Of a stretch of DNA of 23,429 bases, positions 8,042 to 18,134 are shown piece after piece. Made by a program: the position numbers and the translations under genes. Below the pieces are notes generated by a model. It saw nothing but the letters and a program-made list of their open reading frames with translations. It was not told the origin of the DNA and did not search any database. Source of the stretch: Acanthaster planci. Its lineage: Eukaryota; Echinodermata; Asteroidea; Valvatida; Acanthasteridae. The stretch is taken from NCBI RefSeq assembly GCF_001949145.1, contig NW_019091419.1, positions 1,063,472 through 1,086,900 on the forward strand. Direction: 5' to 3'. Positions within the stretch are counted from its first letter, which is position 1, and the number at the start of each line of letters is the position of its first letter.

Positions 8042-10054
8042 ATGATGTTTCTCGACCCCTAGTGATCTTATCCTAACATTTCTAGAATTCTCATCTATAA
8101 CACATCCCCGGCTCATACATGTATGCATACGCAAATTAATTTACATAAACCCTAGGGGGTTAGGGTTAAATCAGACTCATAATTCTTACAACATGAAGTT
8201 GTGTCCCTTTAAGATGATGTCATGTGGCGTTTTAACTTTACTAATCACGTAAAATACGTCTCCATCCTCAAACATGTAAAAAATGGATTGAATAGGACTC
8301 AAACATCCTGCAGTTATTAAACATCAAAATTATCAACAGTAAGATTACGCCTCTTGACCTGTGATCAATGTCCTTGTGACTGTTTTATAAGTATTTAAGT
8401 TTAATGATACATGACCTAATGAGGTCATCATGATATCACTTGACAATCATCCAACTTAACAGTTGTATCAACTTTATGAATTTCATGGTGATTGTTTCAT
8501 GTTTAAACAATCTTCTTTGCTCAGAATGTTTAGAAAAAAAGGCTAAATGTGACAAATTTTTCATCGTGACACTAACCAAAATTTCATACAACACAGTGCT
8601 CATTGGGTCCATTAGAAGATTTTTTTTCTGTAGATACCGAACAGTATATGTTACATATACCACAGACAACGCCTCATCTTATCACTGTTCTCAAAGAATT
8701 AACAAAATACTTATCCCTTTAGGAGATTTGCCAAAGATGTAGCTAAAATAAGAACAGTTGCCTTCAGAAAACTAATTACTCCCTCTCCTTATGGCCTAGA
8801 TATGGCACTAAATACCACGCTGATTCAAGGGGTATATAGGTTACCAATGCCCTGTTCAACAGTGACTGACATTGAATTATTAAGCTCAATTTGCAGGATA
8901 GTGAAAAATATACATCTGAAAATTATGTGAGTGCCATACCATACAACCCCCCTGTTCTTTGTTGGTAAGCCTATGGAGGGGTGACTGTTGACACTCTGCA
9001 TTTCTAGTCATCACTTGCATTTACAGTTCATTCCTCAACAAGTTCTGTCGATAAGAAAACAAAAGAAAGAAAAGTAGCAGTGCAAGAACATCCCCATTTT
9101 TATATATACGTGGCAAATATATTCCAGACACTGCAGAACAAAGGCCAAATTAGGACGCAAAATATCACTCATTCGAAACCACACATACACGGCCATGGTG
9201 CAATTCAAGTAACACTTGTTGTTTGGGCATCACCCACCTTACCTTACAATTTCTGTCTGTTAAATAAGCAGATGTACTCAACAGAAAATGCACATAACTT
9301 CTTTCAGTCACTTTATTAATCTTTTGGTTATTTGTGTGAAGAAGACATGATCAAGTTACATATCAAAAAGAAGTAAATTTGGATATTTGAGGAAAACATG
9401 GCTGTAAGTTTGTTTCAAGAGAGCACTCCATATTGATCAAGCTCTTCCTAAATTGAATAGAAATTTGAGCATAGTCCCTTCTGAGCCTTGAAAAGGAAGC
9501 CCTCGAGTAAGTGCAAATTCACATGATGGAGCTTTCAGTTAACAAACATGACACTGTCACAGTTTGGAAACTAACTTCAATGAAATTTGGCCACAGGGAC
9601 TATCAAGAAACATTTCTAAGAACATTCGGTGAGGAATTTTAAACATTCCTGAAATTCAAAGATGGAGACTCCTCCCCCACAGAAATGTTGCGAGGTCTGC
9701 TATTGAATACCTACCCCAAACAGTCTCAAGAAAATCTCACTTTCTGTTGGTTGCAGTTTTTCAAATAATCTTGCTATGAGTACTTTGATGAAGCTGTTCT
9801 CACCCGTCTCTCAATACTGGGGACATCCAACATGTATTGAAGACCGCCCTCATGTCTGTGCTGATGAACATCTCTATCATCACAAAAGGAAAACATTTAT
9901 TACAGGTGCAGCAGTTCATGTGTTGATGCAAGGGAAAACTTGTGTCAGAACTTGAACACAAATTCATCGTATGTGTGCACATGTACTTATTCATTGGTAT
10001 AGCAACCTTGGGTATAAATGGAGATTATTACGTGGGGACCTGAATTGTTAAAGT
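8042..10054. other. AT-rich spacer without recognised genes
   Basis: Only short open frames occur, and none shows a domain pattern. AACCCTA (8148-8154) and TAGGGTT (8161-8167) form a small telomere-like palindrome. Confidence 0.45.
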
Positions 10055-10732
10055 NNNNNNNNNNNNNNNNNNNNNNNNNNNNNNNNNNNNNNNNNNNNNN
10101 NNNNNNNNNNNNNNNNNNNNNNNNNNNNNNNNNNNNNNNNNNNNNNNNNNNNNNNNNNNNNNNNNNNNNNNNNNNNNNNNNNNNNNNNNNNNNNNNNNNN
10201 NNNNNNNNNNNNNNNNNNNNNNNNNNNNNNNNNNNNNNNNNNNNNNNNNNNNNNNNNNNNNNNNNNNNNNNNNNNNNNNNNNNNNNNNNNNNNNNNNNNN
10301 NNNNNNNNNNNNNNNNNNNNNNNNNNNNNNNNNNNNNNNNNNNNNNNNNNNNNNNNNNNNNNNNNNNNNNNNNNNNNNNNNNNNNNNNNNNNNNNNNNNN
10401 NNNNNNNNNNNNNNNNNNNNNNNNNNNNNNNNNNNNNNNNNNNNNNNNNNNNNNNNNNNNNNNNNNNNNNNNNNNNNNNNNNNNNNNNNNNNNNNNNNNN
10501 NNNNNNNNNNNNNNNNNNNNNNNNNNNNNNNNNNNNNNNNNNNNNNNNNNNNNNNNNNNNNNNNNNNNNNNNNNNNNNNNNNNNNNNNNNNNNNNNNNNN
10601 NNNNNNNNNNNNNNNNNNNNNNNNNNNNNNNNNNNNNNNNNNNNNNNNNNNNNNNNNNNNNNNNNNNNNNNNNNNNNNNNNNNNNNNNNNNNNNNNNNNN
10701 NNNNNNNNNNNNNNNNNNNNNNNNNNNNNNNN
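10055..10732. other. Assembly gap (678 N)
   Basis: Every base is N. Open frames that appear to cross the gap are artefacts. The sequence on either side does not show a shared repeat that would explain the gap. Confidence 0.99.
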
Positions 10733-11200
10733 ATGTACCGCGAGTGTTTTGAGGGACTTTAGTCAATCTATGCCTAGGTTCAGCGCAATTGTGGGAGATT
10801 TAAATGTGACACTTTTTCTTATACAAGCTTTTTTTGTCTAGTCAGCAACTTGTCTGTACATACCCTATATCACCCTATAGTTAGCACTGCTTATTAAGCC
10901 TCCTGTAGTTAACTGTTCAGACTGGTGCGTCTTGCTGATGAGTGAATATTACAAACATTACCACTCACAGCTCTCTTCAGCCTTCCCACATTTGCACTTT
11001 CCTGCTCTTGTCACCAGTCACAGCTGGGTTTGTGTCTGATTGATCACTTGAGTAATCCGCTTGTTTATGTGGGACTGTGTTGGGTTGTTATCACATCTTT
11101 TCCTTTTTACGTTTAGTCACGTACGCATTCTATTTTCCTTAGAGGGCCACAAGAGAAACTTTTTTTCCTTTTGTATGGCTGGTATCGGTTGCAAGATGGA
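10733..11200. other. Spacer between the gap and the BEL element
   Basis: No feature recognised. The sequence just left of 11201 does not match the sequence left of the right LTR, so it is probably host flank of the BEL insertion. Confidence 0.4.
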
Positions 11201-11468
11201 TATAGCGCACTGAAGCGCACCGATTGAGGCTGGTTGATAAATTATGGAATTCAGACACAAGCTTCTACTGATGTTTGAAGCAGTGATGTTATTCAGGCTC
11301 CAAATCACTGTGAAAACTACATGTAAAAGATATAAAATAAACAAAATTGTTTAAATCTTGAGGACAGCTTATTGAGAATTAAAATCACATGGGAATATCC
11401 AGAGAAATTAAAGGCCAAAGCTCCCAAGGAATCCAATAAAACAACAAGCATGACAACGAATACAATCA
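11201..11468 (-). repeat. Left (3') LTR of the BEL element
   Basis: Aligns to 15072-15343 over about 265 positions with about 21 differences and one 3-base gap (manual count). Both copies begin on the + strand with TATAGCGCACTGAAGCGCA. A further stretch to about 11494 (CAACGT...AAGGCCAGAAACTT) is also shared with 15515-15540, so the true LTR may extend to there, overlapping the end of the integrase frame. Confidence 0.85.
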
Positions 11469-11990
11469 CGAATACAACGTTTGAAGGCCAGAAACTTGGA
11501 GCTCTCCAAGAGGAGCACAAGCTACTGAACTGGCCTTTCCAGGATGGAAAAGTTTGCCTTCCCGCTTCCCTAGCCGACTCAACTTCTTTGATCCAACTTG
11601 AATCTTGACCTTTCTCATGAGGCCATCCTTATCAGTAGTAGTTCCTACTACGACGCCCATGGGCCACTCATTCCCAGCCACCTCTGGTTCTAACAATAGG
11701 ACAATGTCCCCAACTTGGATGTTCCTTCTTGTTTTTATCCAGCATTGCCTCCAATTAAGGTTTTGGAGATACTCCTTCTGCCATCTGCTCCAAAACTGCT
11801 CGGTGAGGAACTGAATTCTTCTCCATCTTTTCTGAAGGTACATGTCTTGAGAAACAAAATTGCCCGGTGGTGGCAGGGGCATGCTAGACTTCATACTAAG
11901 GAGATGATTGGGCATCAGTGGTTCCAAACTCATGGGGTCATTAATGGTGTTGATTGATAGAGGACGACAACTAACTAACTATAGCCATTG
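11466..11990 (-). pseudogene. BEL integrase C-terminal region (DUF5641-like)
   Basis: The 11933-11466 frame has SLEPLMPNHLLSMKS, then RWRRIQFLTEQFWSRW, KTRRNIQVGDIVLLLE and EWPMGVVV. This is the order seen in the domain that follows the BEL/Pao integrase core and probably helps bind DNA. The preceding link to the core (about 11940-12030) is in other frames: LDDSSHRTLFYEAMAIV lies one frame away and is followed by a TAG. There, TTAGTTAGTTAG-like slippage on the minus strand (plus-strand CTAACTAACTA near 11970-11980) probably caused the shift. The frame ends at a TGA at 11466 inside or next to the LTR. Confidence 0.85.
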
Positions 11991-12023
11991 CTTCATAGAA
12001 CAATGTGCGATGGGAAGAATCAT

Positions 12024-12660
12024 CTAATCTCCCCGGGCAAAGTGCCTAAGAATGCTTCTTATTGTTCTAATTTGGCATTCCCACACAGCCCCAGCATGGC
12101 TGGAACCAGGAGTGTTCATGAAGAAGTCACACTCTTGATCTGCTAGGAAGGCTGTCACCTTGTCTGTTTCAAGCTTTTTCTTGACAGCATGCAACTCATT
12201 CCTTACTCCAACGAACTTACTGCCTCGGTCAGACCATATCTGACGGACCTTTCCTCTGATGGCAATGAAACACCTAGGCCCATTGATAAAAGCATCAGTA
12301 GAGAAGTCATCTATCAACTCAAGGTGAACTGCCCTGGAACATAGACATGTAAATAAGAGCCCATATCTCTTGCACTCCTTCCTTCCTTGATTAGTGGTGA
12401 AGGGACCAAAGCAATCAATACTGCAGTGCGAGAATAGTGGAGACAATTCAACATGATCCTCTGGTAGATCCGCCATCTTCTGCTCTTGCACTGGTCTCCG
12501 GTTTCTTCGGCAGATTATGCATTTCTTTATGAGGTCTCCCCCGCTGATAATCCGGAAACCATTTGCCCTTATTTCAATGCGAGTGATGCCCAACCTTGAT
12601 GGTGAACCTTCTCCTGATTAAACCACAATGATTTCAGAGATGTAGCTGTCCTTGGGCAAT
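12024..12660 (-). pseudogene. BEL integrase: zinc-binding region and DDE catalytic core
   Basis: Integrase inserts the cDNA copy into host DNA. The open frame 12593-12024 carries CIICRR (the Cys pair of the HHCC zinc motif). The core then has SIDCFGPF (first catalytic Asp), IWSDRGSKFVG (second Asp) and AGAVWECQIR (Glu), so the D,D-E triad is intact. The His pair of the zinc motif is visible as KVHHQG near 12600, but in a different frame from the Cys pair, which gives a frameshift there plus a stop. The neighbouring C-terminal region is reached only by another shift near 12024. Confidence 0.9.
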
Positions 12661-13160
12661 ATAACTGGATGTTTGGCCGAAAGTGGGAGCGATGAGTTTC
12701 TTAGGCGACCTCCAATGCGCAGAATCCCAAGGTCATTATAGGGTCTAAATCCCTTTGAGGGGGTTTCTCCATGAACTCAATCTCCTGAACTATTTTAATC
12801 AAGAAGGAGATTGCCTCCAGTCGCTCTTGAACATTGGTCAGACGAGTGTAGGCGATGCCCTTCACTACTCTTAAGTCTTGCAACAGCTCGCACAAGCAAA
12901 GACCAGCTGGAGAACCTTGACAGCCTTGACAAAATGCTGGTATCACTCAACTCGGTCACTCCAGTGCTTAGGACTACCAACTTCTTCACTTCTGGGGCCT
13001 CAAGGGACAACTCATGTGCCTCTCCAGGAAAACACTCAAAATTAGGTCGCCATAAAAACTCTGGGCCCGTGTACCAGGTAGACTCCTAAGGAGAGATGCG
13101 GTGAGCCCTCTCGAAGAGTGGTCAGCGTGATTGGAGCTGGACTCAACGTAATCGATCGGT
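12661..13160 (-). pseudogene. BEL RNase H tail and RNase H-integrase linker
   Basis: Reading leftward from about 13157, one frame gives YVESSSNHADHSSRG, matching the conserved end of BEL/Pao RNase H (Y-V-x-S-x-x-N-x-A-D-x-x-S-R-G). After a shift near 13085, TWYTGPEFLW begins the linker, which continues through 13010-12795. DLGILRIGGRLRNSSLP and HPVILPKDSY at about 12735-12640 are the pre-integrase motif. Several stops and shifts interrupt it. Upstream of the Y-V-E motif the text becomes protease-type at once, so the RT is missing. Confidence 0.8.
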
Positions 13161-13533
13161 CCTTACTGCATACGGTTGATTTCCTTGACCAGCCACTGTT
13201 TCCCTGGGAGTAAGAGCTTCAGGGCAGTCGAATCCTATCAACATACCGATCTAACAATCTTGAATGGGTGGGAGTCTGCTGGCAATTTTCTTGAGATGCG
13301 GCCGTCTCAAGGCTGTCTCTGAGGTGGGAATAAGTGATCTTTCTGCGGGGATGAGATCCGTGGTGTGCAACTTTGGAAAGGTGATGACCTTCTCAGAGTG
13401 CGTCCCTATAACTGTAATATCCTTAAGGAAAGTGCAGTCTGAGAGTGTAGAATTTGACGTCATTGTTGCCAACTTCAACTGGACTGGAGCGCAGAAAGGC
13501 ACCTTGAATCATTTTTGCTGCTGCTCCAGAAGT
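13160..13533 (-). pseudogene. BEL protease C-terminal remnant
   Basis: The 13502-13251 frame contains VITFPKLHTTDLIPAERSLI and HLKKIASRLPPIQDC. After an in-frame TAG come IGMLIGFDCPEAL and PYAVRTD. This fits the segment after the aspartic protease in BEL/Pao polyproteins (peptidase A16/DUF1758-like). The catalytic D-S/T-G is not present, so the active-site half has been lost together with the end of gag. The sequence then runs directly into the RNase H tail near 13150-13160. Confidence 0.75.
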
Positions 13534-14554
13534 TTATTTCCAGAGATAGAATAACTTATTCGCAGCTACAATGTTTCGCTGTGCAATCATTGTGGTAAAG
13601 GCATTGTTCCACTCGGGAAACTGCATTGGGTCTCCACTGAAGGTACTTAGTTCAAGTACTGGCAGTCTCCCCAGGGAAAGACTATCTTGAAAGACCTTCA
13701 ACATAGTGGTCATGTCACTATGAGATTCTTTTAATGCAAAGGAAGTTGCGACATCTGAACTAGAGGTATCAAGGGAGAGGTGAAATGCATCACTTTCTGT
13801 CTCGCTATGGGCTCTCTGTTTTAGTTCTTCATTTTCGTAAACCTTAAGTCGAGTGGCAGCGACCATCACTTCTTTCTCAGCTTTCATTCTTTCAAGCCTA
13901 TCTTCTTCCTTTATCTTTCTTTTGAATTCTTCCTGGATCTGGTTCAGCTTATGACACTGTGTTTGGATTTGCTGCATGGACTGAAGTTCCACCTTTCTTG
14001 CAGCTAATTCTGCCGCCGCCTCTGTCTTACCGGAAATACCTGACCGATTGGATTCTGGTAAAGCCTGGGTCTCTGTGACGCTTCCGAAGACAGATGGATA
14101 TTTCCCTTTGTCCAGTCCCGAGGAGACGTAGAACAGTGCAGTCTCCGGATTAAATTCCTTGACATCTTCAAGTCGTTGCCTCACCAGCGCCTCTATGTCT
14201 TCTGAAACCTGAGAAGTGCAGTCAACTTGACAAAGAATATCTGGGTTCGGCGTTTGAAGTTTCCGCAGGTCTTGGTAATTGTGCAAGATGACTTGGAGGC
14301 AATCTTGGATCTTATGCAGCTGATACGAAGCTCCAGTTCTTCTTTGGGCTGAAAACACTCAGGCACTCTCTGGTTGATTTGGCTTCTGCCTTCCACCTGG
14401 AATAGGCATCGTTGTATCTTCGTTCCTTGTCTTGTATGGCCTGTTCCAGGTTTGTTTGAGCCTTCTCGGTAGGTTTCCTTTCTCTTCTGCTGCGCCGCAG
14501 CCCTTGATCCGAAACAGCACCAGTTTCCTGCTTCTCTGTTTCTGTGGTTGACAT
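13534..14554 (-). pseudogene. BEL gag-like polyprotein N-terminus, frameshifted
   Basis: The start is taken at 14554 (MSTTETEKQ), followed by a basic RRSRRERKPTEKAQ stretch and YNDAYSRWKAEAKSTRE. A frameshift near 14345 moves to the 14358-13534 frame, which has a Gln/Glu/Lys-rich coiled-coil-like stretch (about residues 130-185: ELAARKVELQSMQQ...RLERMKAEKE). It ends with LPVLELSTFSGDPMQFPEW, a signature of the DUF1759 segment of BEL/Pao gag. The frame stops at 13534 after LFYLWK, early in that domain, and no zinc knuckle follows. Gag would form the particle that packages the RNA. Confidence 0.85.
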
Positions 14555-15071
14555 GATTCTAACTAATCACTTACTACCAAACTACTATTCAACAAGTGAA
14601 AGGCAATTATTACACGAGTTAGAATGTGCTTTGTCAGATACCCCTTTTTCTTGTTTCTTAATCAATGAACATGTAATAGCTACGCACTTCTACAAAGGGA
14701 ACAATTTCTACAATGTACATGTGAGCTTATGTCTTATACTGGCATACATAAACAAAGAAGCCACTTAGACATAAACTGTGTAGCCTAACTCTATCAGTAC
14801 GAACAATATTATTCCCATACATGTATGTCTAAAGAGCAGAAAGGGTCAAACAAACATTGCCATATTTCAAGCTTGTTTTACTACATCAAGATTGTCCTTC
14901 CAATATCCATGGGGGGACTAACCCAGGGTGACTATTCGACCGTCTGCATTGACCTTGTCAGAAGGGTGCTGAGAGGCAGGGACTGACTGCAACCCAGATG
15001 CATAAGGGAGCTTTATCTCCAGGGAGTGCCAGGGTAGAAACGTGCATCCATCGCTGAGGCAACGTTTTCAC
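14555..15071 (-). other. 5' leader of the BEL element
   Basis: The 517 bp between the right LTR and the gag start contain no open gene. A primer-binding site should lie just left of 15072. The sequence there (minus strand TGAAAACGTTGCC) gives no tRNA match that I can name with confidence. Confidence 0.5.
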
Positions 15072-15343
15072 TATAGCGCACTGAAGCGCATGGATTGAGG
15101 CTGGTTGATAAATTACGGAATTTGGACGCACGCTTCTACTGATGTTTGAAGCATTGGTGTTACTCAGGCTCCAAATCACTGTGAAAACTATATATAAAAG
15201 ATATAAAATACACAAAACTTTTTAAATCTTGAGGACAGCTTATTAAGAATTAAAAACACATGGGAATATCCAGAGAAATTAAAGGCCAAAGCTCAGCCCT
15301 AGGAATCCAATGAAACAACAAGCATGACCACAAATACAATCGA
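15072..15343 (-). repeat. Right (5') LTR of the BEL element
   Basis: About 92% identical to 11201-11468. The promoter should lie here, since the minus strand reads from this LTR into gag. The shared block breaks at 15343, and a 25-bp similarity to the left LTR side reappears at about 15515-15540. About 170 bp therefore appear to be inserted in this copy or deleted from the other. Confidence 0.85.
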
Positions 15344-15540
15344 AGTTAACATTATAGATACATGTACGTAGGTGCTCAAAATTCATAAAACATTAAAGTC
15401 CACAAAAAAGGGGAATGAAATCAGCAATGATCGAAAACTCTGGAGTAGACATTCACAAAGATTCACAAAGATTATCTTAAATGCAACATTTGGAAAGCCA
15501 ATGAAAAAAGCATTCTTCAACGTACAAAGGCCAGAAACTT

Positions 15541-16440
15541 ACTCAATGAAGCAGAGTACTTATTAAACCATCAACAAAACACAGTTGTAAATATTAGTAC
15601 AGATCAATATCCTACCGTTTACGCCTATTGTCCGGCCTTACAATGCACATATACTCAAAATGGCAGCTCCATGTGCATTGTAAGATCTAAACAAAACAGA
15701 TAATAAACCACCTAAAGTCTCATTACATGACACACAGTGCACTACTTAAGTTCAGTGTTTGTGTCAAACGCTAACTCAGATGTGGTTTCTTATAGTACCA
15801 AATTCTGCCAGAAATAAACAATTAATATAATAAACATTTATCTTAAACATGATAAAACAATAAAGGGAGTTTTCTTACCATCAAATGGAAAAGTACCGGC
15901 AAATATTACATCAAAATCTTGAAATGTTGATGAGGGCTCGACATGCAGGTAATGTGTAGTGTTACCCCAACTGGAAATTTTAGAGAGTGTGCCAACATGG
16001 CCAAGAACTTCCCCGTTCACAGGGGAGTTTTACTAAGTATATTCATAGACCATGCACCTCGAGGACGTACGGGCCAGCTGACCTCTAGCCTCCAACTGAT
16101 TTACGGGAGGGCAATATCCAGAGTAGATTGCCTTCAGTATACATATGGGTGTTGTTTAAAGGGATTTTCTAAACTGCCACTTACAATGAATTTAAGTTAA
16201 AGTTCATCGGTCAACTGTCAAATTCTTTTTTTTTTGGTGTCCTGACCTTTGAAATAAATTGTGACCCAGTTCTCCCGAACCAGGTGTCTTCAGATCTTGT
16301 CACTTTCCCAAAGTCTCAGGTAATTTAGCGAGGCAAATTTCGCGGCTACACAATTGTAAAACGTCCGCAAATGTACGTACATGTAGATGTAGTATGCTCC
16401 TTCCTGATTAGATTTGCCTTTGAATAAAATCTATCAAACT
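15541..16440. other. Spacer with one hairpin, no gene recognised
   Basis: Contains the hairpin at 15637-15684. A minus-strand open stretch at 15879-16020 ends at a good splice donor but lacks a usable start or acceptor (see rejected items). Confidence 0.4.
15637..15684. repeat. Perfect 14-bp inverted repeat, 20-nt loop
   Basis: CTTACAATGCACAT at 15637-15650 and ATGTGCATTGTAAG at 15671-15684 are exact reverse complements. The cruciform or RNA hairpin would have a 20-nt loop. No flanking target duplication was recognised. Confidence 0.85.
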
Positions 16441-17225
16441 AAAACCATTGAATAATGTAACACGGGACATATGGCTGCTCTCACACGTGGTTGAACTACA
16501 TGCTACATCTTCTAAAACATCACTGTGACTTATGGGACATCTTTGGACCGCACATTTTGACTGTACTTGTTTAAGTTGCCACAACTATCTCAGTTTTAGG
16601 ATTTGGTTTTCAGTTCTTGCCTAAAGAATAACCAAAGACATAGCTGAATTGTACTTACGTCAGATTTGATTATTTGAACTTTTTCAGTGGTTGCCAAAAA
16701 TTACATGTGACTTATGGGACAAAATGCTGTGACTGATGGGACACTATCCCACTATAATAATTCATCATGACTTAGTGACATACCTTTTACTTAAATTTTG
16801 CCCAAGTAACTTCTAAACCATCAAAGCAATTTTCAGCAAGAAGAAATATACTTAAATTTAACACTTTCAAGACAATACGTCAAATTTGAAATATTTTAAC
16901 AGGAATAAAAAGTAACCCCTTTTGTACTCGTTAACAGGAAATCATTAGGTGAAAGAACTCCAAATAAATACCAAATTAATTTGTCCAAGAATTTTGAAAA
17001 TCATGTTGTTACACAGGATTTTGAGCCTGTAGAACACTAGCAGGCCACATATTGGTTAGAGGTTAGCTGTATACATCACACTGAATTGTGACTGATGGGA
17101 CAAAATTACAGCAGCTTGCCTAAGCATGGGTTGCCCTGTGTCAATTTTGCATGTAACTACTCATTTTACATTTCACTTGAGGTGAAACAGAAAGGTGAAG
17201 CTGCAATCTGGCACTGGGACAAAGC

Positions 17226-17682
17226 CTACACTTTGTACATGCCCCTAGCATTAAGAAGCATCAGTTCAACATCCATGTGCAATTTTATTTGTGCTGAAGT
17301 GTACCAGATAGTGTCCCTTTCTGGTTCGAAGGTGAATGTTGTCCACGGTAGCCTATTTGACACATCTAATTTGATACTGGTCATCTTTCACATTTAATAT
17401 CAAGCCATGGTAAATGTCTGACTCATAAATGTCCGACTCGTACTGCACATTGACCCATTGTCCACATGTGTATGTGACACGCTGGGGTGGTACTCCAGCT
17501 GGCTGTACAGCTCTATCATCAGTGATTGGACCATCCTTCTTGGGTTTGAAGGAAAAGGTACCCCTTTCAGATGCATCTACTGCTGCGTGACGAGCATACG
17601 TAATCATGTATGGTTCAACAGCCTCAAAGTAATGAGCAGTACGGGTGCCTGGGATTGGTTGGATGTCCTCCTCAGTTTTGCC
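17226..17682 (-). pseudogene. Last exon of an unidentified MPPK-type, transposon-like gene
   Basis: The exon begins after a T-rich tract ending in GTTTGCAG (acceptor at 17684-17683). It encodes GKTEEDIQPIPGTRTAHYFE..., a basic FKPKKDG patch, and then GQWVNVQYESDIYESDIYHG and LILNVKDDQYQIRC. A direct 15-bp duplication (17411-17425 and 17426-17440) doubles ESDIY. At about 17353 a TAG interrupts. One frame over, WTTFTFEPERDTIWYTSAQI continues the same domain to a TAG at 17226-17228, so a single extra A in the AAA run would explain the break. The V-x-Y...Y-x-G-x-I pattern followed by W-Y suggests a small barrel-like module. I recall it at the C-terminus of uncharacterised invertebrate proteins starting MPPK, but could not verify this. 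Confidence 0.55.
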
Positions 17683-17940
17683 CTGCAAACACAAACCTGT
17701 ACAAATTGAGACATGGTTGCAACATCGTGACTGATGGGACATACATAAATTGGCATATCCTTAAATGTGTTTGCATGTACCAAGTTGTATAATTTATTCA
17801 TACATCAAGTGCAAATTTATATAGGCCTACAGAAAATTTGGCCAAAACACCTCTTCCCCCCCCAAAAAACAGGGTTCGCACACTCTCTTCACACCCACAT
17901 TGCATCCTGAATTTGAATACTGAGACAAATTCACACCCAC

Positions 17941-18134
17941 CTGTATTTAGCTTTACGCTGGTGTTCATGTTCAGTCTTCATTTTTCTCTGGTTTGCAGAC
18001 ATTTACAGCTTTTTCTGGTGTTCCCACTGTTTGTGGAACTTCAACTGCTTTTTCTTGTAGTCATCATATTTTCCTTCAGCCTTCATATGCTCGACTCTTT
18101 CTCTTTGGCGTTGTGCACAACTCTTGGGAGGCAT
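17941..18134 (-). pseudogene. First exon of the MPPK-type gene (basic, coiled N-terminus)
   Basis: ATG at 18134 opens MPPKSCAQRQRERVEHMKAE, followed by GKYDDYKKKQLKFHKQWEHQ, a very basic and probably helical stretch. An in-frame TAA follows after KKL, and the same frame continues MSANQRKMKTEHEHQRKAKY to a donor (CAG|GTGGGT, exon end 17941). The stop looks like a single-base change inside a lysine-rich run. The exon is 194 bp long, so a direct splice to 17682 would not keep the frame; a middle exon is missing or lies unseen in 17684-17940. GTGACTTATGGGACA lies 19 bp upstream of the ATG. Such N-termini usually bind nucleic acid, but this is inference. Confidence 0.5.

Larger units (their letters stand above)
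11201..15343 (-). mobile_element. BEL/Pao LTR retrotransposon, internally deleted and frameshifted
   Basis: The element reads right to left: LTR (15343-15072), leader, gag (14554-13534), protease remnant, RNase H tail, integrase, integrase C-terminal region, LTR (11468-11201). The gag with a DUF1759-type segment, the order gag-PR-RNase H-integrase, and the C-terminal integrase extension are hallmarks of BEL/Pao. At least two internal deletions (near 13500-13530 and near 13150-13160) removed the gag C-terminus and protease active site, and the whole RT. With multiple frameshifts it is dead. The length is about 4.1 kb, where complete members are usually 6-9 kb. Confidence 0.93.

Noticed and set aside
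9987-10766. Long open frames on both strands (about 250 codons)
   Set aside because: They consist almost wholly of N from the assembly gap; only a few real codons lie at each edge.
15879-16020. Possible minus-strand exon ending FAGTFPFDG at a GTAAGA donor
   Set aside because: It has 47 open codons, but there is no in-frame ATG, the only nearby acceptor (CTTAG) leads straight into a TAA, and no protein family is recognised.
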